A stretch of DNA of 64,000 bases. Source: Lysobacter sp. FW306-1B-D06B (GTDB lineage: Bacteria > Pseudomonadota > Gammaproteobacteria > Xanthomonadales > Xanthomonadaceae). Both the position numbers and the translations under genes were made by a program. Positions 36,384 to 45,305 of the stretch are shown piece by piece. The stretch covers positions 4,092,001 to 4,156,000 of the forward strand of contig NZ_CP151802.1 in the NCBI RefSeq assembly GCF_038446665.1, written 5' to 3'. Each line of letters opens with the position of its first letter. The first letter of the stretch is position 1. The notes under the pieces are model-generated. The model saw only the letters and a program-made list of their open reading frames with translations, searched no databases and was not told the origin of the DNA.

Positions 36384-36742
36384 CCGTGCGGTCGTACCCC
36401 TCACCGTTCGCCCTGAGCGTAGCGAAGCGAAGTCGAAGGGTGAGCGGGATGTCACGCGCCCCGCCCCGCTCGTCCTTCGACTTCGGCCTTCGGCCTAAGC
36501 TCAGGACGAACGGTGAGGGGCAATCCTTCCGCTCGAAGCGGGGCGGACCTGACTGAGGTCCCATCCGAGACCCACCGTGCGGACGTACCCACCACCGTTC
36601 GCCCTGAGCGTAGCGAAGCGAAGTCGAAGGGTGAGCGGGATGTCACGCGCCCCGGCCCGCTCGTCCTTCGACTTCGGCCTTCGGCCTACGCTCAGGACGA
36701 CGGTGACGGGCAATCCTTCCGCTCGAAGCGGGGCGGACCTGA
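36384..36742. repeat. Direct duplication of a 170-base repeat unit
   Basis: The 579-base gap 36246-36824 holds no gene. Two near-identical units (36384-36552 and 36575-36742, offset 190-191 bases) lie head to tail. Each contains a CGCCCTGAGCGTAGCGAAGC / CTCAGGACGAACGG inverted repeat plus a GCAATCCTTCCGCTCGAAGC stretch. Differences I can see are a few substitutions and one missing base (GACGAACGG versus GACGACGG). Confidence 0.88.
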
Positions 36743-36751
36743 TTGCCGGCA

Positions 36752-36781
36752 CAAAAAGAAAACGCGCCGTCTCCGGCGCGT
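36752..36781 (-). terminator. Rho-independent terminator of the TonB-domain gene
   Basis: On the minus strand ACGCGCC-loop-GGCGCGT (36781 to 36762) is followed by TTTTCTTTTT. It lies 44 bases after the stop of the small gene at 36825, and is the clearest intrinsic terminator in the window. Confidence 0.85.
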
Positions 36782-36824
36782 CTTCCCTCCAACCAGCAAT
36801 GTCGGATGCGTTTACCGCACTGGC

Positions 36825-37136
36825 TTACAGCGAGAAGTCCAGGCGGACCTTGCCCTTGCCGCCGCCCGGAGCGAACTCCCACTGCTTCACGGCGCGCACG
36901 GCCGACTGCTCGAACACGCGGGCCGGCTTGGCGTTGACGACGGAGACGCTGGCGACCTTGCCGCCTTCGTCCACGGTGAATTCGACTTCGACGAAGCCCT
37001 GCGTGCCGGCGCGCGCGGCTTCGGCCGGGTACTGCGGCTCGACGCGCTTGATCGGCTTGAGATCGGCCGAGGCCGGGGCAGCGAAGGACAGGGCCAGCAC
37101 GGCAAGACCGGCGGCAGTAATGAGGTGACGGCGCAT
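36825..37136 (-). CDS. Minimal periplasmic TonB C-terminal domain protein
   Basis: The 103-residue product has a signal peptide (residues 1-24, ASA) followed directly by a TonB C-terminal-like domain (IKRVEPQYPAEAARAGTQGF to VKQWEFAPGG). It lacks the membrane anchor and proline-rich spacer of a true TonB, so it could not transduce energy on its own. AAGGAG lies 6 bases before the start. It is divergent from the large receptor gene at 37296; the role is unknown. A standalone TonB_C domain is common in Xanthomonadaceae. Confidence 0.82.
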   Translation of the reverse strand: MRRHLITAAGLAVLALSFAAPASADLKPIKRVEPQYPAEAARAGTQGFVEVEFTVDEGGKVASVSVVNAKPARVFEQSAVRAVKQWEFAPGGGKGKVRLDFSL

Positions 37137-37226
37137 GGGAGGCTCCTTGGGAATGTGTCGGGCGACACCCCGGACATCGGCCGCCCGCGCGGTTTCTTTA
37201 GGTCCCGGTTCTGAACGCTCGTTCAT

Positions 37227-37253
37227 TAAAGTTTCGCCGTGCGGGGCCGATGC
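37227..37253 (+). promoter_or_regulatory. Sigma-28 promoter of the large receptor
   Basis: TAAAGTTT-N11-GCCGATGC matches the FliA consensus (TAAAGTTT-N11-GCCGATAA) at 14 of 16 bases with exact spacing. Transcription would begin near 37260, leaving about 35 bases before the ATG at 37296. The TonB-domain gene runs the other way from 37136. Confidence 0.9.
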
Positions 37254-37295
37254 CACAGGTGTCGACCAGAAGGTCCGTTCCGCACGAGAGGCACC

Positions 37296-39980
37296 ATGTC
37301 CACCCTTGCTTCCAACCGGCCGTCCGCCACCGCGCTGGACCGCTTCCTGGCTCCGGCCACCCGCCTGATGTCGAGCCTGCGCTTCAACCAGAAAGCCATG
37401 GTGATCGGCGCCGCCTTCATGCTCACCTGCGGCGTGCTGGCCGGCATCATCGTCGTGCGTTCCAACGCCGAAGTGCACGCCGCCACGCAGCAGCGCGACG
37501 CCGTCGTCGGCCTGGGCCACCTGCACCGCGCGATGCTGGGCATCCAGCAGCACGAGCAGCTGATCGTGCGCAAGTTCGCCAAGGACGCCGTCAGCGACCA
37601 GATGCTGCAGGAGTCCGCCGCCCACATCGGCCGCGAACTCGACGCGCTCAACGCCTGGCAGGGCAACACCCTGACCGCGTCCGCCGTGCCGGCCGCGCTG
37701 AAGGACGCGCAGGCCGCCTGGGACAAGGCGAAAGCCGAAACCCACGCCGATGCCGCCGCCGCCGCCGCCGAACACGCCGCCGCCGTGCGCAAGCTCGGTG
37801 AAGTGCACGGCCTGATCGCCGACGAAACCGGCCTGGCGCAGGCGCAGAACGCCGCCGTCCTCTACATGGGCCGCGCCGCCACCGTGTGGGTGCCCACGCT
37901 CGCCGAATACACCCAGCAGCAGAGCGCCACCGCGCTGCGCGTGCTGGGCGACGGCGCGATCTGGGTCGACGACCGCACCGGCCTGGCCGTCTCGCGCAAC
38001 ATGCAGGACTACGTGCGCACGCGTTCGGAAATCGAACTGAAGGACGCCGAAGAGGAAATGCCCTCGCTCGCCGCCTCCATGGGCACGCCGTTCCGCAAGG
38101 CGCTGGACGCGGTGGCCAAGCAGAACGCCGACATCCAGAAGCACATCCTCGACGCGGAAACGCCGTCGCTCGCGGTCAAGATCATGGCCGCGCGCACCGA
38201 AGCCACGCGCCTGGCGCTCGCCGCCGCGCTGTCGGCATCGAACACCTCGCTCGACCACGCCGCCTCGTCCGAGATCGCCCGCCTGGAGCGCCGCACCGCG
38301 CTGACGCTGGGCGGCTGCATCCTGATCCTGGCGATCGCGGCGTACCTGTTCCTGGGCTTCAGCCGTAGCACGCGCAACGCGCTGAAGGAAGTGCAGGACG
38401 CCTCCGAGCTGCTCGCCCGCGGTGAATTCCCGGACGCCGTGCGCGTGGACAGCCGCGACGAAGTGCGCGACATCGCGCGCAGCCTGGACCGCGCGATCAA
38501 CACCCTGCGCAACTTCGCCGGCGCGCAGCGCGACCTGTTCGAATCGCATCAGGCCGGCGAGATCGACCGCCGCCTGCGCAGCGACGACTTCCCGGGCGCC
38601 TACGGCCAGATGGCCGGTGAAGTGAACACGCTGGTGGACTCGCACATCCAGGTGAACACGCGCGCCATCGAGATCGTCGCCTCCTACGCACGCGGCGACC
38701 TGTCGCACGACATGGACCGCCTGCCGGGCCAGAAGGCGCGCATCACCGACGCCGTGGATTCGGTCAAGAGCGGCATGAACGCGATCAACGCCGAGATCAA
38801 GACGCTGGTCGACGCCGCCGTCGCCGGTGACTTCAGCCGCCGTGGCGACGCCTCGCGCTTCGAGTTCGTCTACCACGACGTGGTGCAGAGCCTCAACGAG
38901 CTGATGGGCACCGCCGAGGAAGGCCTGCACGAAGTGGGCACGCTGCTGTCGGCCGTCGCCGATGGCGACCTCAACCGCCGCGTCGAAGTGGAACTGCCGG
39001 GCCAGTTCGGCCGCCTGGCCAACGACGCCAACCGCACCGTCGACCAGCTCGCGCAGATCGTCGGCCAGATCCGCCAGGGTTCGGACGCGATCAGCAGCGC
39101 CGCGGCGGAAATCGCCGCCGGCAACAACGACCTGTCGCAGCGCACGGAGCAGCAGGCCGCGTCGCTGGAAGAAACCGCATCGTCGATGGAAGAGCTGACC
39201 AGCACGGTCCGCCAGAACGCCGACAACGCGCGCCAGGCCAACCAGCTGGCGCAGAGCGCGGCGGAAGTCGCCGGCCAGGGCGGCACGGTGGTGGGCGAAG
39301 TCGTCAACACGATGAACGCCATCAACCAGTCGTCGAAGAAGATCTCCGACATCATCGGCGTGATCGACGGCATCGCGTTCCAGACCAACATCCTGGCGCT
39401 CAACGCTGCGGTGGAAGCCGCGCGTGCCGGCGAACAGGGCCGCGGTTTCGCGGTGGTCGCCAGCGAAGTGCGCTCGCTCGCGCAGCGTTCGGCGAACGCG
39501 GCCAAGGAGATCAAGCAGCTCATCAACGACTCGGTGACGAAGGTCGAGGAAGGCAGCCAGCTGGTCGACCAGGCCGGCCGCACGATGGGCGAGATCGTGA
39601 CCAGCGTGAAGAAGGTCACCGACATCATCGCCGACATCTCCGCCGCGTCGCAGGAGCAGAGCTCGGGCATCGAGCAGGTCAACAACGCCATCACGCAGAT
39701 GGACGAAGGCACGCAGCAGAACGCGGCGCTGGTCGAGCAGGCCTCTGCCGCCGCGCGCAGCCTGGAGCAGCAGTCCGAGCAGCTGGTGCAGACGGTGGCG
39801 GTGTTCCGCGTCGCGCACTCGGCGCAGGCCGCACGCGTCGCGCAGGCGACCGTGGTCGACATGCCGGCCGCCAAGTCCAGCCGCGCCAAGCCGGCCGTCG
39901 CACCCGCCAAGCCCGCCGCCCGCAAGGTGCGCGCGAGCGCGGCGGCGAACAGCGCGGATGGTGATTGGCAGGAGTTCTGA
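37296..39980 (+). CDS. Methyl-accepting chemotaxis protein, four-helix-bundle-like sensor
   Basis: An 894-residue receptor with membrane helices at about 34-54 and 338-358. The 280-residue periplasmic domain between them is mostly helical and Ala/Gln/Glu-rich, in the style of four-helix-bundle sensors, but about twice their size. Four HAMP-like segments follow ([63 protein letters not shown]). The signalling tip is conserved and the tail DWQEF can tether CheR. ATG 37296 has GAGAGG upstream and suits the sigma-28 promoter. The upstream start 37239 overlaps that promoter. Confidence 0.92.
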   Translation: MSTLASNRPSATALDRFLAPATRLMSSLRFNQKAMVIGAAFMLTCGVLAGIIVVRSNAEVHAATQQRDAVVGLGHLHRAMLGIQQHEQLIVRKFAKDAVSDQMLQESAAHIGRELDALNAWQGNTLTASAVPAALKDAQAAWDKAKAETHADAAAAAAEHAAAVRKLGEVHGLIADETGLAQAQNAAVLYMGRAATVWVPTLAEYTQQQSATALRVLGDGAIWVDDRTGLAVSRNMQDYVRTRSEIELKDAEEEMPSLAASMGTPFRKALDAVAKQNADIQKHILDAETPSLAVKIMAARTEATRLALAAALSASNTSLDHAASSEIARLERRTALTLGGCILILAIAAYLFLGFSRSTRNALKEVQDASELLARGEFPDAVRVDSRDEVRDIARSLDRAINTLRNFAGAQRDLFESHQAGEIDRRLRSDDFPGAYGQMAGEVNTLVDSHIQVNTRAIEIVASYARGDLSHDMDRLPGQKARITDAVDSVKSGMNAINAEIKTLVDAAVAGDFSRRGDASRFEFVYHDVVQSLNELMGTAEEGLHEVGTLLSAVADGDLNRRVEVELPGQFGRLANDANRTVDQLAQIVGQIRQGSDAISSAAAEIAAGNNDLSQRTEQQAASLEETASSMEELTSTVRQNADNARQANQLAQSAAEVAGQGGTVVGEVVNTMNAINQSSKKISDIIGVIDGIAFQTNILALNAAVEAARAGEQGRGFAVVASEVRSLAQRSANAAKEIKQLINDSVTKVEEGSQLVDQAGRTMGEIVTSVKKVTDIIADISAASQEQSSGIEQVNNAITQMDEGTQQNAALVEQASAAARSLEQQSEQLVQTVAVFRVAHSAQAARVAQATVVDMPAAKSSRAKPAVAPAKPAARKVRASAAANSADGDWQEF

Positions 39981-40023
39981 CGTAGCGCCGTAGCGCTCTC
40001 GCTCCTCCCCTGCGTGCAGTGAC

Positions 40024-40123
40024 GTAGCCCGGGTAAGGCCGAAGGCCGCACCCGGGGTGCCTCACCGCCCGGTGCATCGATCCAGGCAAAGAGCCCCGGG
40101 TGCGCTTCGCTTACCCGGGCTAC
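40024..40123. repeat. CCCGGGTAAGG inverted repeat before cheR
   Basis: GTAGCCCGGGTAAGGCCGAA (40024-40043) faces TGCGCTTCGCTTACCCGGGC (about 40101-40120). A short partial CCCCTGCGTGCAG arm (40006-40018) lies beside it. cheR starts 26 bases later. Confidence 0.85.
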
Positions 40124-40148
40124 GAATGCAGCAACCCCCGAGCCCCCC

Positions 40149-40994
40149 ATGCGTCCTTCGCCGCGCACCTCCGACGACCGCGAATTCACCTTCGACGACC
40201 GCGACTTCCGCCGCGTCTGCCGGATGATCCGCGAGTACGCCGGCATCCACCTGCATCCGCACAAGCGCGACATGGTCTACAGCCGACTGGCGCGTCGCGT
40301 GCGGGCGCTGGACATGGACCGCTTCGGCGACTACCTCGATTTCGTCGAAGCCGACCCGGACGCGGAACTGCAGGGCTTCATCAACGCCCTCACCACCAAC
40401 CTCACCTCGTTTTTCCGCGAGGCGCACCACTTCGACATGCTCGCCGACCTGCTGCGCTCGCGCGGCACCGGCGGCCAGCGGATCTGGTGCAATGCCGCCT
40501 CCACCGGCGAGGAGCCGTACACGCTGGCGATCACCGCCTGCGAAGCCTTCGGCACGATGACGCCGCCGGTGCGCATCCTGGCCACCGACATCGACACCCA
40601 CGTGCTGCAGACCGCGGCGCGCGGCGTGTACCCGGTGGAACGCATCAACGCCCTGTCGCTGCAGCGCCGGCGCCAGTTCTTCCAGCGCGGCAACGGCGCC
40701 AACGCCGGCATGTGCCGCGTGAAGCCCGAACTGCAGGCGCTGATCGAGTTCCGCCCGCTCAACCTGCTCGACGACGACTACGGCCTGAAGGGCGGCTTCG
40801 ACGCCGTGTTCTGCCGCAACGTCATGATCTATTTCGACAAGGCCACGCAGTACCAGGTGCTGCAACGCATGGCACCGCTGATCGCGCCGGGCGGCCTGCT
40901 GTTCGCCGGGCATTCGGAAAGCTTCGGCCATGCCCACGACCTGATCACCTCCTGCGGCCGCACGACCTACCGACCCGTCGCAGGACTCAAATGA
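40149..40994 (+). CDS. cheR: Chemoreceptor glutamate methyltransferase CheR
   Basis: CheR methylates receptor glutamates using S-adenosylmethionine. The 281-residue product has the N-terminal helical domain ([20 protein letters not shown]), the active region [17 protein letters not shown], and the SAM-binding fold ([17 protein letters not shown]). No TPR domain is fused. Its beta-subdomain should bind the DWQEF tails of the two upstream receptors. It overlaps cheD by 4 bases. Confidence 0.96.
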   Translation: MRPSPRTSDDREFTFDDRDFRRVCRMIREYAGIHLHPHKRDMVYSRLARRVRALDMDRFGDYLDFVEADPDAELQGFINALTTNLTSFFREAHHFDMLADLLRSRGTGGQRIWCNAASTGEEPYTLAITACEAFGTMTPPVRILATDIDTHVLQTAARGVYPVERINALSLQRRRQFFQRGNGANAGMCRVKPELQALIEFRPLNLLDDDYGLKGGFDAVFCRNVMIYFDKATQYQVLQRMAPLIAPGGLLFAGHSESFGHAHDLITSCGRTTYRPVAGLK

Positions 40995-41596
40995 TGAGCG
41001 CCGCCTTGACCACCCGCGCCGCGATCGAACCGGGCAGCTACTTCGACCCGGTGCTGCAGACCGAAGCGATCAAGCTGCTGCCGTCCGACTACCGCGTCAC
41101 CGACCGGCCGATCGCGCTGGTCACGCTGCTGGGATCGTGCGTGGCCGCGTGTCTGTACGACCCGATGCTGCAGGTCGGCGGCATGAACCACTTCATGCTG
41201 CCCGGCGGCGAAGCCGAGTCCGTGTCCTCGCGCTACGGCGCGCACGCAATGGAACTGCTCATCAACGACCTGCTCAAGCGCGGCGCGCGGCGCTCGCGAT
41301 TGCAGGCCAAGGTGTTCGGCGGCGGCAACGTGCTCAGCGGCTTCTACAGCGATCCCATCGGCACGCGCAACGCCTGCTTCGTGCTGGAATACCTTGCGGC
41401 CGAGCACATCCCCGTCATCGCGCAGGACCTGGGCGACATCCACCCGCGCAAGGTCTGCTTCTTCGCGCAGACCGGGCGCACGCTGGTCAAGCGACTGCCG
41501 TCGGCGCGCAACGACGTCATCGTCGATGCCGAGCGCGCGTACTACGGCCGCCTCGCCCGCGAGCCGGTCGCCAGCGGCAGCGTGGAGCTGTTCTGA
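40991..41596 (+). CDS. cheD: Chemoreceptor glutamine deamidase CheD
   Basis: CheD deamidates receptor glutamines. The 201-residue product carries the catalytic Cys in [12 protein letters not shown] and the His in [11 protein letters not shown], plus the conserved KVFGGGNVL segment. The C-terminus ends GSVELF, identical to the last six residues of the receptor-like protein encoded at 42975. The start ATG overlaps the cheR stop, and the stop overlaps the cheB start by one base. No CheC is encoded here. Confidence 0.95.
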   Translation: MMSAALTTRAAIEPGSYFDPVLQTEAIKLLPSDYRVTDRPIALVTLLGSCVAACLYDPMLQVGGMNHFMLPGGEAESVSSRYGAHAMELLINDLLKRGARRSRLQAKVFGGGNVLSGFYSDPIGTRNACFVLEYLAAEHIPVIAQDLGDIHPRKVCFFAQTGRTLVKRLPSARNDVIVDAERAYYGRLAREPVASGSVELF

Positions 41597-42657
41597 TGGA
41601 TGCGCGCCGCAACCCGGGCAAGGCGCCCATCAAGGTGCTCGTCGTCGACGACTCGGCGCTGGTGCGCCAGCTGATGACCCAACTGCTGGAGGAAGACCCC
41701 GCCATCCAGGTCGTCGGCGCCGCGGCCGATCCGTACATCGCGCGCGACAAGATCAAGCAGCTCAACCCGGACGTGCTCACGCTCGATGTCGAGATGCCGC
41801 GCATGGACGGGCTCACGTTCCTGCGCAACCTCATGCGCCTGCGGCCGATGCCGGTGGTGATGGTCTCCACGCTGACCGAGCGCGGCGCGCAGGTGACGCT
41901 GGATGCACTGTCGCTGGGCGCGGTGGATTTCATCGCCAAGCCCAAGCTCGACATCGCGCGCGGCCTGACCGAGTACGCCGGCCTGCTGATCGATAAGGTC
42001 AAGCAGGCCGCGAAGGCGCGCGTGATCGCGCCCTTGCCGCGCGCGGCCAACGACCCCGCAACGCCGGCCGTGGCCTATCGGACCACGCATCGGTTGATCG
42101 CCATCGGCGCGTCCACCGGCGGCACCGAGGCCATCCGCGAAGTGATGGCGCAGATGCCGGCCGACGCACCGGCGACGGTGATCGCGCAGCACATCCCGGG
42201 CGCATTCAGCGCGCCCTTCGCCGACCGCCTGGATCGGCACAGTCGCATGACGGTGGTGCACGTGGAGCGCGACCAGGAACTGCTGCCGGGCCACGCTTAT
42301 GTCGCGCCGGGTGGACGCCACCTGCGTGTCTACCGCAGCGGTGCGCGCTGGCATTGCCGGCTCGGCGACGACGATCCGGTGCGTCGCCACCGTCCCAGCG
42401 TGGATGCGTTGTTCGAATCGGTGGCCGAGCACGTCGGCAGCAATGCCAGCGCGGCGCTGCTCACGGGCATGGGCGATGACGGCGCGCGCGGCCTGCTTGC
42501 GCTGCGCAAGGCCGGTGCGGCGACGCTGGCGCAGGACGAGGCGACCAGCGTGGTCTGGGGCATGCCCGGCGCGGCGGTTGCGCTGGGCGCGGCGGAGGAG
42601 ACGGTGCCGCTGTCGCGCGTGGCGGAGCGGTTGTTGGCGGGGACGGCGCACGATTGA
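41596..42657 (+). CDS. cheB: Chemoreceptor methylesterase/response regulator CheB
   Basis: CheB demethylates receptors after phosphorylation by CheA. The 353-residue product has a receiver domain ([12 protein letters not shown], phosphoacceptor Asp in [13 protein letters not shown]) and a methylesterase domain with the Ser-His-Asp triad: [27 protein letters not shown], and [10 protein letters not shown]. The frame is open upstream as a shadow of cheD. It is the last gene of the cheR-cheD-cheB block. Confidence 0.96.
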   Translation: MDARRNPGKAPIKVLVVDDSALVRQLMTQLLEEDPAIQVVGAAADPYIARDKIKQLNPDVLTLDVEMPRMDGLTFLRNLMRLRPMPVVMVSTLTERGAQVTLDALSLGAVDFIAKPKLDIARGLTEYAGLLIDKVKQAAKARVIAPLPRAANDPATPAVAYRTTHRLIAIGASTGGTEAIREVMAQMPADAPATVIAQHIPGAFSAPFADRLDRHSRMTVVHVERDQELLPGHAYVAPGGRHLRVYRSGARWHCRLGDDDPVRRHRPSVDALFESVAEHVGSNASAALLTGMGDDGARGLLALRKAGAATLAQDEATSVVWGMPGAAVALGAAEETVPLSRVAERLLAGTAHD

Positions 42658-42681
42658 GCGGCGGAACCCGGACCTTCACCC

Positions 42682-42819
42682 CCGTTCGTCCTGTGCGCAG
42701 GCGCGACGCGCCGAAGTCGAAGGATGAATGGGCCAATGCAACGAAGCCTAAGCGCCCCCTGCACAGGTCCGCTCATCCTTCGACTTCGCGGCTACGCCGC
42801 TACGCTCAGGACGAACGGA
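42682..42819. repeat. Inverted repeat between cheB and the receptor-like gene
   Basis: CGTTCGTCCTGTGCGCAGGC (42683-42702) faces GCTACGCTCAGGACGAACGG (about 42799-42818), the latter with a CGCGGCTACGCCGC inner stem. It is the CGTTCGTCCTGAGCG family. The 317-base gap also holds the sigma-28 promoter at 42919. Confidence 0.85.
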
Positions 42820-42918
42820 ATCCGGGGTTCCGGCAAATCGTGGGATGCCTTCACCGCAAGCCAGAAACACGCACTGCGTCACACCATCGTCGCGCCGCAA
42901 GGTAAGGCGTTTCCCTAC

Positions 42919-42945
42919 TAAAGCACCAGCCGCCACAGCCGTTAT
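42919..42945 (+). promoter_or_regulatory. Sigma-28 promoter of the receptor-like protein and kinase
   Basis: TAAA-N15-GCCGTTAT matches FliA promoters (TAAA-N15-GCCGATAA) with exact spacing. Transcription would start near 42952. This rules out the in-frame TTG at 42951 as start codon and supports ATG 42975. The next gene, a histidine kinase, begins 16 bases after the receptor and probably shares this promoter. Confidence 0.85.
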
Positions 42946-42974
42946 CTAACTTGCCCCATTCGGTGAGATCGAAG

Positions 42975-44147
42975 ATGGATTCCCGTGTACTGATTCGCCT
43001 TGCAGCACCGCTGGTGCTCACTTCCCTGCTGATCGCCGCGCAAGCGCTGGAATGGCCGCCCGGCGTGCAGTGGGGCGCGCTGGTCGCCATGACGCTGGCG
43101 TGGCTGGGCTTCGCCTGGACCATGCAGCGGCCCAGCCACAACGACACGGCGATGCTGCGCGAACAGACGCGCCTGCTCGACGACCTGCGCAACTTCGTGA
43201 ATTCCGAAGTGCAGGGCTCGCGCGGCGAGATCGACCGCACGCGCACGCTGATCCGCGAATCGGTCGCCAAGCTGGGCATGAGCTTCGAAGCGGTCAACCG
43301 CAAGTCGCGCGAACAGGGCGAAGTGGTCTCGCGCATCATCGACCGCACCGACGGCGAGCACGGCGGCGTGGACGTTTCGCGCTTCGCCCTGCAGGCCAGC
43401 CAGCAGATGGAGCAACTGGTGGAAGCGCTGGAAGCCGTGAGCGGCCAGAGCACCACCACCGTCACCCACATCGACGCGATGGCCGAGCACCTGGACGGCA
43501 TCTTCGCGCTGCTGGAGGACGTGAAGTCGATCGCCGACCAGACCAACCTGCTCGCGCTCAACGCGGCCATCGAAGCGGCGCGCGCCGGCGAGGCGGGTCG
43601 CGGCTTCGCGGTCGTCGCCGACGAAGTGCGCAACCTGTCCGAGCGCTCCACCGCGTTCAACGAACAGATCCGCAAGCTCGCTCACAGCTCCAAGGATTCC
43701 ATCGCCCGCGTCCGCGACACCGTCAGCACGATGGCCTCGCGCGACATGGACCGCTCGCGCGGCGCCCGCGCCGAAGCCGCCGCGATGCTGGAACGCGTGG
43801 ACGGCATCAACCGCGGCCTGGGCAACGGCATGCGCGAGATCGCCGACTGCGGCCGCTCGATCGACGGCTCCGTCGCCGAGGCCGTGCGTTCGCTGCAGTT
43901 CGAAGACATCGCCACGCAGGCCCTGGGCGCGGCCACCACGCACCTGGATCGCCTGAGCGCGATCAACCGCGAGGCCACCGCCCTGCACCAGCTCCTGCAT
44001 CGCGCCGACCGCGCCGATGCCGAAGTGCGCCAGGCCCTGGGTCAGCTGGGCCAGCGCATCGCCCAGATGCGCACCGAGTGGGAGCGCCCGCCCCACAAGG
44101 CGGTGATGCAGCAGTCCATGGATGCTGGTAGCGTCGAACTCTTCTGA
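42975..44147 (+). CDS. Membrane-anchored chemoreceptor-like protein without sensor domain
   Basis: A 390-residue protein with two close N-terminal helices (about residues 5-22 and 35-53) and no periplasmic domain of any size. A receptor signalling domain follows, with the tip [20 protein letters not shown] and [15 protein letters not shown]. No HAMP domain is seen. The C-terminal tail ends GSVELF, the same as CheD. It may act as a core-only receptor or array adaptor sensing membrane or cytosolic state. FliA-type promoter upstream. Confidence 0.88.
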   Translation: MDSRVLIRLAAPLVLTSLLIAAQALEWPPGVQWGALVAMTLAWLGFAWTMQRPSHNDTAMLREQTRLLDDLRNFVNSEVQGSRGEIDRTRTLIRESVAKLGMSFEAVNRKSREQGEVVSRIIDRTDGEHGGVDVSRFALQASQQMEQLVEALEAVSGQSTTTVTHIDAMAEHLDGIFALLEDVKSIADQTNLLALNAAIEAARAGEAGRGFAVVADEVRNLSERSTAFNEQIRKLAHSSKDSIARVRDTVSTMASRDMDRSRGARAEAAAMLERVDGINRGLGNGMREIADCGRSIDGSVAEAVRSLQFEDIATQALGAATTHLDRLSAINREATALHQLLHRADRADAEVRQALGQLGQRIAQMRTEWERPPHKAVMQQSMDAGSVELF

Positions 44148-44163
44148 ACCACTGCATGACGGG

Positions 44164-45132
44164 ATGAACGCGATCCCTCCATCGCCTCCGGCGGGGCCCG
44201 ACGGCCCCCTCGCGCAGGATCCGCCCAACGGGCGCGCAGGCTTGCGCGCCCGTTTGCGTGGGCGCGGCGGCTTCCTGCTCTGCGTGGCGATGGCTGCGCT
44301 GGCGGTGGCGTGGATGGCGCTGGTGGCCCCTGCGCTGGCCGTGGAGTTGCGTCGCTGGTTCGGTGACGCCGCGCACTGGATCGCCAATGCCCTGTCGTTG
44401 CCGCTGGTCGCCGTGCTGCTGTTCCTGATGCTGCGGCGTACCTGTTCGGATGCGCGCGAAGAGGAGCTCGCCACGCATCTGCATCGCCAGCAACAGGAGC
44501 TGCATGCCCTGACCGGGCGCCTGATCGACGTACAGGAAAAGGAGCGCCGCACGCTCTCGCGCGAGCTGCACGACGACATCGGCCAGGCGATCTCGGCGAT
44601 GAAGATGTCGGCGACCTCGATCGAGGGCGAGGACGAGGCGGGCCGTCGCGAGATCGTCGAGGAAATCGTCGTCATCGCCGATTCGACCATCGCCAAGCTG
44701 CGCGACATCTCCATCCTGCTGCGCCCACCGCAGCTGGACGCACTGGGTCTGGTGGCCGCGCTGCGCTGGCAGTGCGAGCGGCTGTTCCGCAGCGGTTCGC
44801 CGATGCTGGAACTGGACCTCACGCCGCTGCCCGAACGCCCCGATCCCGCCGTCGAACTGGCCTGCTTCCGCATCGCGCAGGAAGCGCTGACGAACGTGCT
44901 GCGTCATTCCGGTGCGAGCCAGGTGACGGTGATCCTGGCGCCGCGCGGCGAGGAGATCCTGCTGTCGATCATCGACGACGGCCGCGGCTTCGATCCGGAC
45001 AGCGTGCACGGGCTCGGCCTGATCGCCATGCGCGAACGGGCGACACACCTGGGCGGCACGTTCGATATCGAAACGGTGCCGGGTGCGGGGACGTGCATTC
45101 GGGCGACGTTGCCGATGCGGGTAGCCGGGTAG
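44164..45132 (+). CDS. HisKA_3-type sensor histidine kinase
   Basis: A 322-residue NarX/DegS-type kinase. Two membrane helices (about 36-60 and 76-90), with only a short loop between them, are followed by a dimerisation domain with the phosphoacceptor His136 (LSRELHDDIGQAISAMKMS) and an ATPase domain (EALTNVLRHSG, DDGRGFD, GLGLIAMRER). These kinases usually pair with a LuxR-type regulator, but none is adjacent: the next gene is a minus-strand methyltransferase. ATG 44164 lies 16 bases after the receptor-like gene; the ATG 44122 would overlap it. Confidence 0.88.
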   Translation: MNAIPPSPPAGPDGPLAQDPPNGRAGLRARLRGRGGFLLCVAMAALAVAWMALVAPALAVELRRWFGDAAHWIANALSLPLVAVLLFLMLRRTCSDAREEELATHLHRQQQELHALTGRLIDVQEKERRTLSRELHDDIGQAISAMKMSATSIEGEDEAGRREIVEEIVVIADSTIAKLRDISILLRPPQLDALGLVAALRWQCERLFRSGSPMLELDLTPLPERPDPAVELACFRIAQEALTNVLRHSGASQVTVILAPRGEEILLSIIDDGRGFDPDSVHGLGLIAMRERATHLGGTFDIETVPGAGTCIRATLPMRVAG

Positions 45133-45183
45133 CGCTCGGGCCCCGTGTAGCCACGCAGCGCCGTGCGCCATGCAGCAATAGGC

Positions 45184-45284
45184 CGTCATTCCCGCGAAAG
45201 CGGGAATCCATCTGCCAGGCGCATCACGCCATCCGTCGAACGTGATGCATGCAACGTTGGATCCCCGCCTTCGCGGGGATGACG
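45184..45284. repeat. Inverted repeat between the kinase and the TrmH gene
   Basis: GTCATTCCCGCGAAAGCGGG (about 45185-45204) faces GATCCCCGCCTTCGCGGGGA (45260-45279) and ATGACG. It lies between convergent genes and could act as a bidirectional transcript end. Confidence 0.85.
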
Positions 45285-45305
45285 TCGATCAACGCAATCT
45301 CGCCG

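Noticed and set aside
36825..39818. 997-codon minus-strand ORF opposite the large receptor
   Set aside because: Only its last 103 codons are a real gene (TonB domain). The rest is antisense to the receptor.
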